Of a stretch of 64,000 bases of DNA, positions 10,799 to 21,699 are shown piece by piece. Source of the DNA: Guillardia theta CCMP2712. Taxonomy: Eukaryota > Cryptophyceae > Pyrenomonadales > Geminigeraceae. The translations under genes were made by a program, and so were the position numbers. Where the stretch lies: contig NW_005434643.1 of the NCBI RefSeq assembly GCF_000315625.1, positions 154,077-218,076 on the forward strand. Reading direction: 5' to 3'. The first letter of the stretch is position 1. Each line of letters starts with the position of its first letter. The notes beneath the pieces were generated by a model that searched no databases, was not told the DNA's origin, and saw only the letters and a program-made list of their open reading frames with translations.

Positions 10799-11470
10799 TG
10801 TCTGTTGAAGAAGAAGCAATGATTCTTCACCGGAAGAGTCAGCCAGGAACCTTCAGTCTCCTCCGAGTCTCTGAGAGGCTGCTTTGGATCGCCGCAGGTT
10901 CGGCCCGAGTTTGCATGCCTTTACCGTAGTACTCCTTGATCAGCTGTCTCAGTTTCTCTCCTTGCCGTTTGGCTGTGACGGAGTCACTGCCTGAGTGTCA
11001 GGGTCAAGCCTCCACTACTCTCCTGATTGTCCTCGTACTGAACTTTAACTTACCTTTGAGTAAAGGCCCCCGTGGGTGTGCCACGGTGACTGCACTGCAG
11101 TGGCACGCCCGCCCGGCGCGCCGCGGCCGGCGGGGGCCCTGACTAGAGTAACTTGTGACTTACGAAGTAAAGGGCAGCCCCCTGCCCTTCCAGCGGCGTC
11201 GGCCCGGGCTGGAGTCTCGGACGCCAGAACTCAGTGAAGCTTCGGTCGCCGCCGTTCAACGCCGTGCCGGGGCCCGGGGTCAGCCTCCGAGTACGGTCTC
11301 AGTGCCGCTCAGTCAGCCACCGTGACAGCTACTATGATAGGACAGTATCTGAACTTAGGGCAAATCATCTATTACAGCAGGGCAGTGGAGGAAGAAACGA
11401 GGGGGGCTCGTTCCCCTAGTCCAAGGAAATGCGGGTTATGTCAGGGCCGAATGTTGAAGTGAGGACAACG
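10799..11470. repeat. Spacer with motif AACTTACCTTTGAGTAAAG and GC-rich island 2
   Basis: At 11047-11065 lies a variant of the window's dispersed AT-rich motif, followed at once by a GC-rich island up to about 11310 (GCCCGCCCGGCGCGCCGCGG and similar words). No gene is supported. The promoter of the gene at 11471 must lie in or after this island. Confidence 0.6.
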
Positions 11471-12617
11471 ATGAAGACGAGGAGGCGTGTTGTGCGGTCA
11501 CCATGCTCAGTGTTGAGACTGCTGCTGCTGGCTTGTATCGCCGACCTTTCCATCGGGTTCTTCTCTTCCTCCTTAGTCATCCTCCCCACGGGAGAGACGC
11601 AGAGACTTGGCGGCAGAGGGGAGGAGAGGGTCACTAGGACCCTCGGAGTTGGCAGGCTAAGCTGCAAGGAGAAAGACTTTATCGATCCCTCGGAGATGGT
11701 GAGACAGATGAAGCAATTCCTTGTTGTTGATCCATCGCCATCAGGGAAAAGTAGCAACAGGTTTGTGTATTGTGTACAGAAGTCATGTCATCATACCTGA
11801 ATGCCATGGCAGTGGGAGGAGACAAATCACAGCCCAACCTCGTTCGACTCCGCCTGGTCGCTCAGCACCTATCTCCAAGATCCAATACTGTGAGAGCGTC
11901 GGCTCGATACGGATCCTCTCACCTGATACGGCAGGTACCGCGACCAGAGGGCGTGCTGCGTCGAATCTTGGATCTGTGGACATCCTTGCCGAGGACCTTG
12001 ACATTGACGTTAGCACCAGCACCATCATCTCTTTTCTTCTTCGATCCACCATGATATTCTTGTTGTTCTCCTGTAGCCTCTCGTTGCCACATCAGTTGCA
12101 TCCTCAACCCACGACCACATCTCCTTGGAGGGCAGGCAGGGCTGTCTTTGGTGCTCTGAATGGGGTTCACACAGATGGTTGATCTTGCGACCGTGCTCGT
12201 AGATGCGCAGGAGCTTTTGATGAAGCTCTTGACTCTGCAGCGATACCAAACATTGTTTCTGCGGGTAATGTCAATCTTTGATGCCAATCTTTGTGTCCAC
12301 AACAAAAGCTTACTCCCTGCAACCAGAAAAGCAAGACATGCTCTCTCTCTCTCGTTCTTTGCTCCCACTCGTACATCTCGGACATGGTCGTCTTGAAATC
12401 GTACACCTTGACGTTTCAACTGAGACACTCTTTCAGAACAAGGAGTGGAAGGGAGAGGACATAAGTGCGGACGACCTTCGCTATCTTTGCTTCCCGCAGG
12501 TGTCCTCGCAATTTGTGTGTTTGGCTGCAGCGAGTGAAAAGATGGCATCAGAGCATAGGAGGGACCTTAGGAGATCTCATCCTCTCCTACGATAGTGCTT
12601 CGTGGATAGCACAGTGA
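11471..12617 (+). CDS. Predicted organelle-targeted or secreted protein, family not recognised
   Basis: The frame from ATG 11471 begins with basic residues and a hydrophobic core (VLRLLLLACIADLSIGFF), that is, a signal peptide followed by phenylalanines. This resembles the bipartite plastid presequences of algae with secondary plastids, which often have Phe at the cleavage site; the targeting is inference. Exon 1 runs to about 11749-11760. The middle (11761-12190) is clearly spliced, but three reading frames are open and I could not fix the exons. Later exons fit well: AFDEALDSAAIPNIVS near 12210-12264, an intron to 12309, then AYSLQPEKQDMLSL through ADDLRYLCFPQ (to 12499), an intron, and a last exon ending LGDLILSYDSASWIAQ at the stop 12615-12617. 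Function unknown. Confidence 0.5.
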
Positions 12618-12821
12618 TACCCCTCACGATCCCACCCTTGACGCCAACTGACGTTTGTGAAGGAAAGAAAACACGGATTTGAATTATCAGTTACGTTGCT
12701 CTCTGGTGGATGGAGTCCTTGCGCTGATTGGTGTGCCATGCCCAGCGCTCGGCTCAGCCCTTGACCTTGTGCGGCAGGAATCTCCGATGAGCATGCTTTC
12801 GACGAGGTAAGGAACAAGGTC

Positions 12822-13283
12822 ATGAGGGACATGGGTTGGAAGAACAGTCAGAAGAAAGATCAGAACCGTTCGGCAGCGCTATCCGAGGACAGATTTGACT
12901 TCTCAAGGATGTCGTTTTCGTATGACTGGGATGAAAACTCTTCTCCTTCAGAAGAGATTGAGAGCCGAAGGTCCAGCAGGTCTGTTCGCGGGTCCAACAG
13001 GCAGCAGGCAAGCATGTCGCGGACCTCGTCCTTGCGAAGGTCAATCGCGGATGACGAAGAGCAAGATGAATCAGAACAAGTGAACTTCTCAGTATTGAAG
13101 CAACAGATTGACGATCTTGCTGGTCGACTGAAGAAGGTGGAAAATCGGGTACGTCGTATATTTGTCATCAAAAAAGATTCCGCTGATGCCGATTTTGTTT
13201 TCAAGATGGTCAGGTTAGAAGAAGAAAACAAATTTCTTAGGAGCAAACTTCTAAGATCAAGTGGAAATGAATCATCGAGATGA
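12822..13283 (+). CDS. Small coiled-coil protein, unknown function
   Basis: A 153-residue frame from ATG 12822 (MRDMGWKN). The first half is polar and Ser/Arg-rich (SRRSSRSVRGSNRQQ, SMSRTSSLRRS), resembling phosphorylated linker sequence. The second half has heptad-like segments: VLKQQIDDLAGRLKKVENRV and MVRLEEENKFLRSKLL. In-frame coding potential extends upstream (DEHAFDEVRNKV), so an earlier exon is likely and the start is tentative. The stop lies 25 bp from the stop of the convergent DUF711 gene. No family was recognised. Confidence 0.55.
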   Translation: MRDMGWKNSQKKDQNRSAALSEDRFDFSRMSFSYDWDENSSPSEEIESRRSSRSVRGSNRQQASMSRTSSLRRSIADDEEQDESEQVNFSVLKQQIDDLAGRLKKVENRVRRIFVIKKDSADADFVFKMVRLEEENKFLRSKLLRSSGNESSR

Positions 13284-13308
13284 GAACGAATAAAATAGCC
13301 ACAGAAAT

Positions 13309-15011
13309 TTAGTTGATAGGAAGGACTGCGCACGAGCAAAGATACGGGTTCCCCGGAAACTCCGCAATCTCTCCTTCCTTCAACCCTCGCATCTGTGAAG
13401 CATCAAGTGTGACCACAATTTCTTACACCAGAATGCTAAAGAGGAAAAGGCATCTCTCACCGGAAGAATTCTGCATGACAGAGGTTTGCCCAATCGGTGG
13501 GCCATAGAGGCGATGTCCAGATAAAGGTTTCTGATCTCCTCTGTGCTGCTCTTCCCCTCCACCGGAACAGTATCCAACCCTACCCCGCAGACAGAAGACC
13601 ATGCCAGCAGCCCTTGCACCGAAACCCGTCCTTGATTCGTCCTCTCTGCTAGACTGCAAGAGAAACGGTGAGCAAGACTGAAGGAAAGACAGTCTGAGGC
13701 TTGCCCGAGGTCCTCAAGAATGGGAAGCATTAACCCGCAGTATCCAACCCGTTTGACGGGGATGTCTTTCACCACTGAAGTGAGAGCACGAGCTATTCCG
13801 AGGGTTCCAGCCCCTCCAAATCGGAACTCCTTCCTCAGCAGGCTCTCGAAGGCATACGCAACGCTGCCTTCGCGCGACTGAAACGCATCTCGTCAACTTG
13901 AGGGAACAAGAGGCAATGACATTACAAGAGCAGGGTTGATCGAGGTGTCGATGCCGAGATAGTTGAAGCCATTCTTTTGCTCAACCTCCAACGCTGCTTC
14001 CTCCACGCGCTTACAGATCTTTACGTGGAGCATCAAATGTTCACATCATGCCATGATGTCACGCTCACAAGGTTACCAGTTCAAGCTCGTGTTTGAGCGA
14101 TTGCATGCACGTTTGAACTCGCGTGGCTTCATCGTGCGGTTCATTGGAAAAAACTTCACGTACAAGCTCTGGTTAACTTCCTCAGTAACCATAAACACAT
14201 TCGACCAAATTCACACACCCGCATTTTCAAGAGCGATGGAAAATGATGGCGGCGAGCCACTTTTATGGTATGAAACAGGAAAAAAAGGAATGCCGTGTGG
14301 AGCCTAGACATGCAGGAATCGTACAAGTATTGTCAGGGGGGCTGCAAAGCAAGAGGAAACAAACGAAGAGGATCATGGGAAATACTGTTCAAGAAAGCTA
14401 CTGCTGCAAAGGAATGCAGTCTGACTTACATTTGCAAACGCACAAAAACGAAAATTGTTTGATCCTCCCTGCAGGCATTTCATGTTCTGGACATAATAGA
14501 GGAGTCTATGTACATCGGCCAGTGTCGAGCAACAATCTGCAACCTTACCCATCCATGCAAGATCTATCTCGTCGAGAGACTGGGATGGTAGAAGATCACA
14601 ACTCGCAAAAGCCAACTCCATGGATTCGAGCAGACTAGGCACGCGGGAGAGACCTTCCAAACGATGTCACATTTCCCGCATAAAACCGTCAGCATACAAA
14701 CCTATCGCTGATCTGGCAGGCCCAAAGTTGAAAAAATTCGCACCATGACGAGAAAGTGTGTTTCGGATGAGCTCAAGCTCTTGTGCAAACTTGTGATCGT
14801 CATCGATGGACAAGTAATCTTCGAAAGAGTTTGTCGAGATGCGTAGTGACTGTACTTCGAACCCCCTAGCGACAAGCTCCGACTCCATTGTCTTGTTGTT
14901 CTTCACCCCTTGCTCAATGATTCTATCAAGCTCCCCGTCGTCGCGCATGACCTCTCTGGTCAAGCACATCAACGACGTCACCGTCCTGACCTTGACCCGA
15001 GTCACCACCAT
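13309..15011 (-). CDS. DUF711 (UPF0210) family protein
   Basis: Spliced model on the minus strand: 15011-14671, 14634-14544, 14468-14430, 14303-14219, 14168-14077, 14018-13926, 13877-13461, 13392-13309, giving 413 residues with all phases consistent. The length fits the family (roughly 400-450). Family landmarks in order: VKVRTVTSLMCL at the N-terminus, FEVQSLRISTNSFE, NFGPARSAIGLYADGF, NNFRFCAFAN, GIPFFPVSYH, ALENAELVREVF, LGIDTSINPAL, GGAGTLGIARAL, GYCGLMLPILED, SVCGVGLDTVPVEG and LGKPLSCRILP. Intron 1 is only 36 bp; read unspliced, that position holds an in-frame TGA. Introns 4 and 5 are 50 and 58 bp. An alternative exon 3 start is 14486. The biochemical role of the family is not established. 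Confidence 0.85.
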
Positions 15012-15139
15012 TCCAGCAAAATCCTGCTCGTTACACTCCGTTTCGTCCTGCACGTTCCGTTTTGTTTCTCTCACAAGCGGTTCGAAAGCAGAAACCGAAG
15101 AATAACGGATATGTCACGTATGGGCTTCCAAGGGGGTAG

Positions 15140-15440
15140 TCAAGTTTGGAGGAGGTTGCGTATGTAGGACCGGGTCCTTCATATGAAACTTCCCAAAGGG
15201 TGGGTAGGGGGTCAGAAAGGGGTGGTGGTGTGATAGGGTAGAAAAGGGGGTGTTGTCACAAGGCGGCCTCCGCTTACGATGCGACCCCCCGTGAGGGGCT
15301 CATACCGCATTCAGACCACCCTACCAAATTAGCGTCTACTCTGTACCCTACCATACTACATTGTCGACCAGATGTACTGTGGGGTAGGGTTCACATGAGA
15401 ACCTACCCCATCTTCGCAACTCAATACGCCCCTCACAGGC
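15140..15440. promoter_or_regulatory. GGGTAGGG/CCCTACC-rich tract
   Basis: Repeated GGGTAGGG-like and CCCTACC words (GGGTGGGTAGGGGG, GATAGGGTAGAAAAGGGGG, ACCCTACCA, GTACCCTACC, TGGGGTAGGGTT). Similar tracts occur at 55.57-56.06 kb, upstream of the glutathione transferase gene, and at 62.7-62.8 kb. A promoter-associated role is inference from position only. Confidence 0.4.
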
Positions 15441-15970
15441 AGTTGCAACCCTCTCTCCGCCCACCTTGAGATGCTGACCAGACTTTTTGGATAATACCCC
15501 GAAATGATTTTCAATATTCATGGTAGTATGCCATAGTCTGGTGCTTTATATGATAGAGCAATAATTGAAAATGATCAACATTGCACCATGCGCTTCATTT
15601 TAGAAATAAGTATTGAAATCAACCATACAATGTAGGCGACCCTACCCTGGTAGGCTATGAACCCCGACCAATTACAATGGGGGCTGGACAACGAACCGGT
15701 GGTATCTAAGGAGTACCAGTCATTTGTAGCATTTGCAATAGGAAAAGTACCGGTCCTTTTGGACAACTAGTAATGACACAGGGGTAGTAGTATACCGAAA
15801 GAGAAATCAGGTTGGGTTGTTATAAAAAGAGGAGCTGTTGTTCTGATCTCTGCTGATCTGTGTTTAAACGTGTTGGGTTAACTCTTCAAGCAACAAGAAA
15901 ATCTTGGCAAAACTCGACTGACAAGAGAGTTCGTACACTGCAATTCCATCTATCTTACAGCTTGCACAAC

Positions 15971-16778
15971 ATGACCGGAAAAGCTGTTTTCCTGGCAGCA
16001 TTACTGCTTACCACTTTGCTCGTCTCTGCCGTCCAATGCGTGAAACCACCAGTGACAACAACCCCGCCAACCCCGCCGGCCCCACCTTCGGAAAACTTGC
16101 CTCCTGAGGAATTCTTCCTTCTGGAGAGCCTCACTTTCTGCGCGCCCCCAAGCAAGTTCGTATCACCCACTCTTCGCAATGGTGGAAAGCGTGTTTGTGC
16201 AGTGTCCATGAGCTCGGTTCAGAACAATGATAACCCATTGGTTACAGCATTCAAGAAAGCTTACATCTCGTTAGAGGAAATCCTTGTTGGCATCACCCAA
16301 GGACCCTCCATGGCAAGTGCAGCACACCTGCTTGAAGAAGACAGGCTCTTGGGGTCGCGCAGGTTGGCAAGAGCCAAGAAATCAATCATGAACCGCATTG
16401 CCACCTTGAAGAACAATGAAGAAGATACAGCCAGCATGGCTGATATGTACGGTGGATTTTACTCCCCAAAAATCAAACCTGAGAAGCACGTACCCTGGGA
16501 AGAGAATGTGTTTGAGAGTGGAACAAGGCTAATGAAGACCGCAAAGCTTGGCGATTGTTATGGACCTACATTCTCTGAGGACACGTCGCAACTCGAGCTC
16601 TCTGGAGGATATTTTGAGGGTGACGGAGAAGCGGAGTCAATCGTTGCGAAACACCATCAAAACAAGGAATCGAAGGTAAGAAATCGAGCTGAATATTTTC
16701 CTACACTGACAATATTTGTGTACTCAGTATAGCGCTTCGAAATTGCGTGAAAAGTATGGAACCAAGATTGTTGAGTAG
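15971..16778 (+). CDS. Secreted or organelle-targeted protein, unknown function
   Basis: Two exons, 15971-16675 and 16728-16778, joined across a 52-bp GTAAGA...CTCAG intron in phase 0; 251 residues. The N-terminus is a clear signal peptide (AVFLAALLLTTLLVSAVQC), followed by a Pro/Thr-rich linker (PPVTTTPPTPPAPPSENLPP). The mature part has a helical stretch (LLEEDRLLGSRRLARAKKSI), then a Gly/Tyr/acidic segment (MYGGFYSPKIKPEKH, SGGYFEGDGEAESIV) and ends KLREKYGTKIVE after splicing. I recognised no domain. The C-rich/G-rich tract and the many TATA-like AT stretches upstream (15540-15830) suggest a well-defined promoter. It could be a light-harvesting or plastid-lumen accessory protein, but the sequence alone does not show this. 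Confidence 0.65.
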
Positions 16779-18089
16779 CTTGTATACAAACTAAAGTGTG
16801 ATTCGGCTCATTGTGTGAAAACATGAATTTCAAGGGCCGATTCATCTGCTGACTGTCCGAACTAAACTCGAGAGTGTCTGCTCCACTCAATTTCGGGTCT
16901 ATTTCAACGCTGTCCTTTCACGTTACCCGTCTATTACCCAAACACACACCGCAACATGAATGTGAATGCCCATGATAATCCTGCTGCTGTCCCCAGGCTG
17001 ATCTGTACCATAGCTCTGTGGACGGCTACACAGCAAGGTGCATATATTGAGCAGAATGTCTCCGCAAGATTATCTCAAGCTAAAAAAAAACTATAATGGA
17101 GAAGATAAGTTAGTCGATGTGTTCAGGACTAGATCCCGGTCCAGGTTGAAAGACAAAGATGGAAAGGTGTAAAGAAAAAGCGCATTTATTCGATGCGCAG
17201 CTGGACGACAAGTATGTGTCAGTGCGTGGTTCGAGCTAGTCGAGTCTCATAGAGTTGACAGATGCAGACATTTCTAGTACTGTTCGTGTGTTTGTAACTC
17301 ATTTGGCATTACATGCAGTCAGTCTTGAAAGATTGATCCAAGCATGTTATTCAAACTCAGTAGATGGCGATTCACCATCGCCTCAAAATATGTGAATGAG
17401 AATATCATTTGGAAATGAATTTTCGATGGTCAAACAATTCCTCCGAGTGAGAAGAGCTACGCGAAGAGTTTCTACTCTCCAGTAGCTTCACAAACTCAAT
17501 GAAGCTCCGCCAAGGAGGTTTACGCCATGATTCCCTGTTCCATCAAGTGCCTGTGAGTGTCCAAGAATGCAGCCAGCATGGGGCAACATTTTCAGCATCT
17601 GCTGCTCAAAGTTCCCAAGTTTGTACTTTCCATAATTGAGTGCCAGATCCTGCGCTGAGGGGTAAACTGAGACAGAAGTTCATTAACCGGGTGGCCTGAT
17701 ACTCGAGATGGAGTAGAGAAGCTGGAGTGGTGCGCCAACAAAGATTGCTGGCGCTCAGAAAGGTTAGCCCAAATACTGCAGAACACAGGAAATTGCAGTA
17801 GGGATTGAGCCGTGGGCAAGTGCTTTGACGTTGCGAATCTCCGACTTCTTGCGTCTCTTGAAGGTGTTTCAGTGCCAGCCACAGCAAACGTTCAACCGGC
17901 ACAGTAGGGTTTTTCCAACCTGAAACCCGTCGGACCCTGTGGCCTACACAGCATTGTAGCGATTGCCAAGTTTCTCCAATGAGCCGGGGAAACTGCCATC
18001 TTCCAGCATTGGATGTTACCTACACAGCAGCCACTCTTCCAGCGGGTCAATATTGGCGCCGGATTTCACATTCGCCGACCACACCAAGC
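16779..18089. other. Intergenic region with gene remnants
   Basis: No complete gene. On the minus strand near 17505-17680 a short frame without ATG reads as plausible protein (SAQDLALNYGKYKLGNF, then LKMLPHAGCILGHSQALDG). It is closed by stop codons upstream, so it is probably an exon or a decayed fragment. The rest shows no coding signal. Confidence 0.35.
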
Positions 18090-18568
18090 GGATCCTGGAC
18101 TTCAGCGTGTGACATGTTTTTGACAATGATGGGATACCACACTTGACTCGGAGCAAACTGCAAGCAGCAGCACAGAGGAAGATCCGAGGGCATCGTAATG
18201 CATATGCTCAGCACATCCCGCCAAAGTCCTTTCTTCCCATCATCGCCATCACTGATGGGCTCTTGCAGGATGATGCGTTGCGCTTTCTGTGGTGGCTGGC
18301 GGATCACTCGGCGAACAAGAAACGGCAGCGCTGGGTTGTCTCTCGACCTACCTGTAAACGCATGTGGTACAGGATCTTTCGTCAGCTCAAGACATCCCTG
18401 TCCTTCGCTGCCATCATCCCGGGTACGTTTCCGTATGCGTCTCGCTACTTCAGCGGCGGCCACAGCGACATCGCTGGCATGGCGCGGGGGAATTCCTTCG
18501 CGCAGTTAAGTGAAGATATCAGTCAATATTTGGGGACAGAAGTGGGCCGTACAAAGAGTTTGCTCTGA
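18090..18568 (+). pseudogene. Fragment of a dispersed coding repeat (better-preserved copy)
   Basis: An open frame reads DGIPHLTRSKLQAAAQRKIR, then IAITDGLLQDDALRFLWWLA, RMWYRIFRQL and SEDISQYLGTEV before the stop at 18566-18568. There is no ATG at its start and a stop lies just upstream, so it looks like a 5'-truncated gene. Its central part matches the decayed copy at about 1085-1370. The family was not recognised. A tryptophan- and basic-rich protein present in several broken copies could be a transposase-like or virus-like gene, but no catalytic motif is visible. Confidence 0.45.
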
Positions 18569-18606
18569 CTGTCTTTTCTGCTTTGGTCCTTCTCTACCGA
18601 TTTTTT

Positions 18607-18686
18607 AACTTAACTTTGAGTAAAGTCCGAAGGGCAGGAGCCCCTGTTGCTACGGGAACCCCTTTTGCTTTACTCAAAGTTAAGTT
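18607..18686. mobile_element. MITE-like element with perfect 19-bp terminal inverted repeats
   Basis: AACTTAACTTTGAGTAAAG (18607-18625) is followed 42 bp later by its exact reverse complement (18668-18686). The interior is short and GC-richer. The same motif occurs singly at 4000-4016, 11047-11065 and 59184-59201, and as a pair at 22249-22347. A non-autonomous element or a strong hairpin is the simplest reading. No target-site duplication is obvious. Confidence 0.6.
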
Positions 18687-19535
18687 ACTTTTGCTATGGA
18701 ACAGAAAACTACCTGCCACTACCACCAGGTTTTTTTTACTGGAATTTCATGAGGGTGATGATGAGGGGTATGAGGCTGGGTATGAGGACGATGATGCTTG
18801 TGTCAGAGGGCAATGAGATCACGCATTTTTGTTAACCTCATATAATAATAAAAATAAAACTTAAAAACTGCTACCGTTCTGCCTGTTTCGGCACAGGATG
18901 TTCAGCATCCGAGGCTCCGAATCAGCGGTTTACTCCGATGAGATCCGGAAGCGGGACAAGAGCTCTAAAACAGGTTTTAGAGCTCTAAAAATTGTTTTAG
19001 TGAGTTTTGTTCGGTTCGGAGAGAACTGCATCCGCAGTCAAAAACTATTTCTGTAGGCAACTTCGGGCGCCATGCAGTTTGAAAAAGCGTTGTTTCGATC
19101 CCGAAACAATTTCTTTTTGTTGGCAGTGATAGATCGAAAGTATTTCATTTCAACTCGGCATCGGGAGAAGATGCCCGGATACCACGGTACAGACCAGAAA
19201 TCTCTAACTTTGAAATAGTCTAGATGATTCTATTGTCAGCATGAGCATTTCAATCACAGACTATCATCGACCAGGAGAGAAGACGCAAGGCAACAGTTGC
19301 GTATTTCAGCTACCAACCCCCGTCAACCCTTGAAACCGCCTCCCTTCCATCTTCCGCAGCCCCTGTCACATTGGCTGCCCGACGTGCTCATACTACCCCT
19401 ACCCCTGTGTCTCCCCTGCTTGACCCCTGTGATCGACCTGGCTTTCCCTGCCCTTTCTTTACGGTGGATTCCCCCAGTGCAGCGCAACTTAAACCCGTAG
19501 AGGGCATCTCCAGCCGCACAGCCCACACCCCCAGC

Positions 19536-20105
19536 ATGAGCTGCCACGCCTGCGATCAGATTAGCCTAGAGGACGCCATCGCCAGCCTCTACCCTCAGGA
19601 CCTCTACTACTCTCCTGTCACTGCTGACCCTCTCGACCTCATGCACTCGTGGATCGCTGAGAACCCCATTCCGCATGCCCACTGCGACTTGTCGGACGCG
19701 AACGAGGCCGATGTCGCGAGGAGCAGGCGCTGGGCGGAGGCAACGCTGGAAAGGTCCAACTCCAACACCTCCCTGAGCAGCGCTGCAACAGCAAGCTTGT
19801 CCGATGCGGAGTGGGGAGAAGCGGGAAATGCTGAGCCGGAGAAGAAAGTCAAGGCGAAGCGAAGCTACAAGCCCAAGACCAGCAGGACGCAGTGGACGAA
19901 GGAGGAGCACGCGAGCTTCGTGGCAGCGGTAGAGGCACACTGTCCCATGGAGACAAGGAGCGGGGCGAATGGGAAGGTGTTCGTGGGACTTGGAGCAGGA
20001 GTGGCCGAGCTTATAGCAACAGCGGTGCCGACGAGGACTGTATCGCAGATCAGGTCGCATGCGCAGAAATACTTCCTGAGGGAGAGCAAGAAGGGCGATT
20101 GGTAA
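19536..20105 (+). CDS. SHAQKYF-class MYB-like transcription factor, second type, copy 1
   Basis: A 189-residue single-exon protein. The N-terminus MSCHACDQISLEDAIASLY holds the S-(V/L)-(D/E)-DA-(V/I)-A motif seen in the MYB proteins of the first 6 kb. An acidic/Ser-rich middle follows (SNTSLSSAATASLSDAEWGE), then a basic stretch (KKVKAKRSYKPKT) that may be a nuclear localisation signal. The C-terminal MYB repeat starts RTQWTKEEHASFVAAVEAH and ends IRSHAQKYFLRESKKGDW with the canonical SHAQKYF sequence. The ATG at 19536 is conserved in all three copies, while upstream frames differ. This copy has IAD-side TCGCAGATC where the others have GCGCAGATC, giving VSQIRS instead of VAQIRS. Confidence 0.87.
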   Translation: MSCHACDQISLEDAIASLYPQDLYYSPVTADPLDLMHSWIAENPIPHAHCDLSDANEADVARSRRWAEATLERSNSNTSLSSAATASLSDAEWGEAGNAEPEKKVKAKRSYKPKTSRTQWTKEEHASFVAAVEAHCPMETRSGANGKVFVGLGAGVAELIATAVPTRTVSQIRSHAQKYFLRESKKGDW

Positions 20106-20119
20106 CTGTGCATGACTAG

Positions 20120-21699
20120 GTATGAAATGAGCTAATAAACTTGAACTGCCAAACCGTTTGTATGTCCTGCGTAGAATACGAGGTGGCTGCTGTTTCTTCT
20201 CGCGGAGGCATGTACTTTTTTACCGAGGCTTGCCTCAAGGTTCTTTCCTCAGAGATACAACAAGAGCATGTCGGGTCCAGTGATATCAACACCTGGTCGC
20301 GTTCAGCATGTGCGAGCTCTAGCTGGGCCATTGGGTTCGTGTCGATTCTCAGTGTCGAGCTTGCCTGTCGACGAACTTGATTGAAATTCATTGGTGGTAG
20401 AGCATCTGATGTGATTGCGTGTATTTGCTAGAATGATGAAAGCAGCCACGTCTGTGTCGCATCTCTTACCCTGGACTTCTTGTTCTAGTAATAATGTATG
20501 ACAATAGGTAACAATGTATAGGTAACAATGACAAGTATCCAGTCTGTTTCTTCGCGATTTTCTTGTTGCATGCATCAATCACACAAATTGGCTTGGAAGA
20601 CTTTTCGTATGACGTGTCCGAGAATCTTCAGGTAGATCAGTCAACCTTCTTGTCATGCCAACCTTCAACTCTTCTCGCAGCGTGTCTGTTTGTTCTCTCA
20701 GAATCCTAGTCTCGGCCATGAGACTCATGCAAGGAGGAATCCCAGAATATGTTATGTCGCATTCCTCACATCGCTTCCTCACAGTCTCTTCATGCTTGCG
20801 CAAGGATCTCAAAAATAAACCTCGATTGCGTTCCCTTGATACAGAACAGTTCAGTGCTCCCCTTAATACGCGATTACTGCCATTCCACTTCTCAAGTCTA
20901 TGTATATTGATGAACCACATTTGCAATGAAGAATGTAACATATCTTTGAAAACCGTTTGAAAGAAAAAGTATCCTTATCATGAGTAAAATCGTTGGAACT
21001 ATTGCCCTCGATACTCTCAAGGCCTTGCTTGTTGAAGTAACACAGAATCAAGTAAAGGTCATCCGATTCCGTATAGTTTGCCTGCTAATCTATCGGGCAC
21101 TTGGGCCCTTTGGAATTGAAATGAGATGTGTCACACTGTCATTCAAGAAACTATGCGCTCCAACAATGAGGTGCAAGTTATGTTCATTGTCAGTCCGACG
21201 GAAAATGTACCGATATCCATCCATTGCACACCACACATCCACGACATCCTCCTTTGCAGTAGTTGTCCAAACCATAGTCTCCGATCGCTTCCCAGGAAGG
21301 AATTGCTTCTCAATCGTATTCTTGTGGTTGTATCATGCTGTTGAATGCAAGAGCCAGTAGCGGGCATGTTTGCAGGTGGCTTTAAGCATCAAGCTCATGT
21401 CTTGATTGCTTCCAAACCCTTTTGGCATCGAGCCCTGCATGATCTTTCTTACCTCACAATAAGGTGAGTTTAAAATGATCAATATTCAAATCGAAATGCT
21501 GCAAATGCAGAGCATCGTGAACTTTCTATCCTGCGACAACAGTCTCATATGTGCATGGCTGCAGCTTGACCTGAAAGACATGTTGTTCAGTACTCATGCT
21601 GCTCTCGATTCTTCCACTTGGATGTGCATGCGATGAACTGCTTGAAGAACTCCGTGTTCCAGGTATCCTTGCACTGTCAACAAGTGTTTGCCAATTCAT
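20120..21699 (-). CDS. Unidentified spliced minus-strand gene in tandem unit 1 (tentative)
   Basis: Several minus-strand frames are preserved at protein level between units 1 and 2. They include an ATG exon at 21699-21526 (MNWQTLVDSARIPGTRSSSS, then EQHVFQVKL), a segment around 21275-21090 (VDVWCAMDGYRYIFRRTDNE, then HLIVGAHSFLNDSVTHLI), one around 21050-20960 (YFNKQGLESIEGN) and a coiled segment around 20900-20650 (RLEKWNGSNRVLRGAL, RKHEETVRKRCEECDITY, AETRILREQTDTLREELKVG). Between units the substitutions are mostly conservative. Relative to unit 2, unit 1 lacks 26 bp in the C-terminal part, which shifts the frame after TRRLT. Exon boundaries are unresolved and the family was not recognised. 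An acidic frame upstream at 21782-21967 may also belong. Confidence 0.35.

Noticed and set aside
18960-19010. GAGCTCTAAAAC / GTTTTAGAGCTCTAAAA words resembling type II CRISPR repeats
   Set aside because: They form a short local palindrome in a eukaryotic tandem unit. There is no regular spacer structure and no cas gene. The match to the GTTTTAGAGC core is coincidental.
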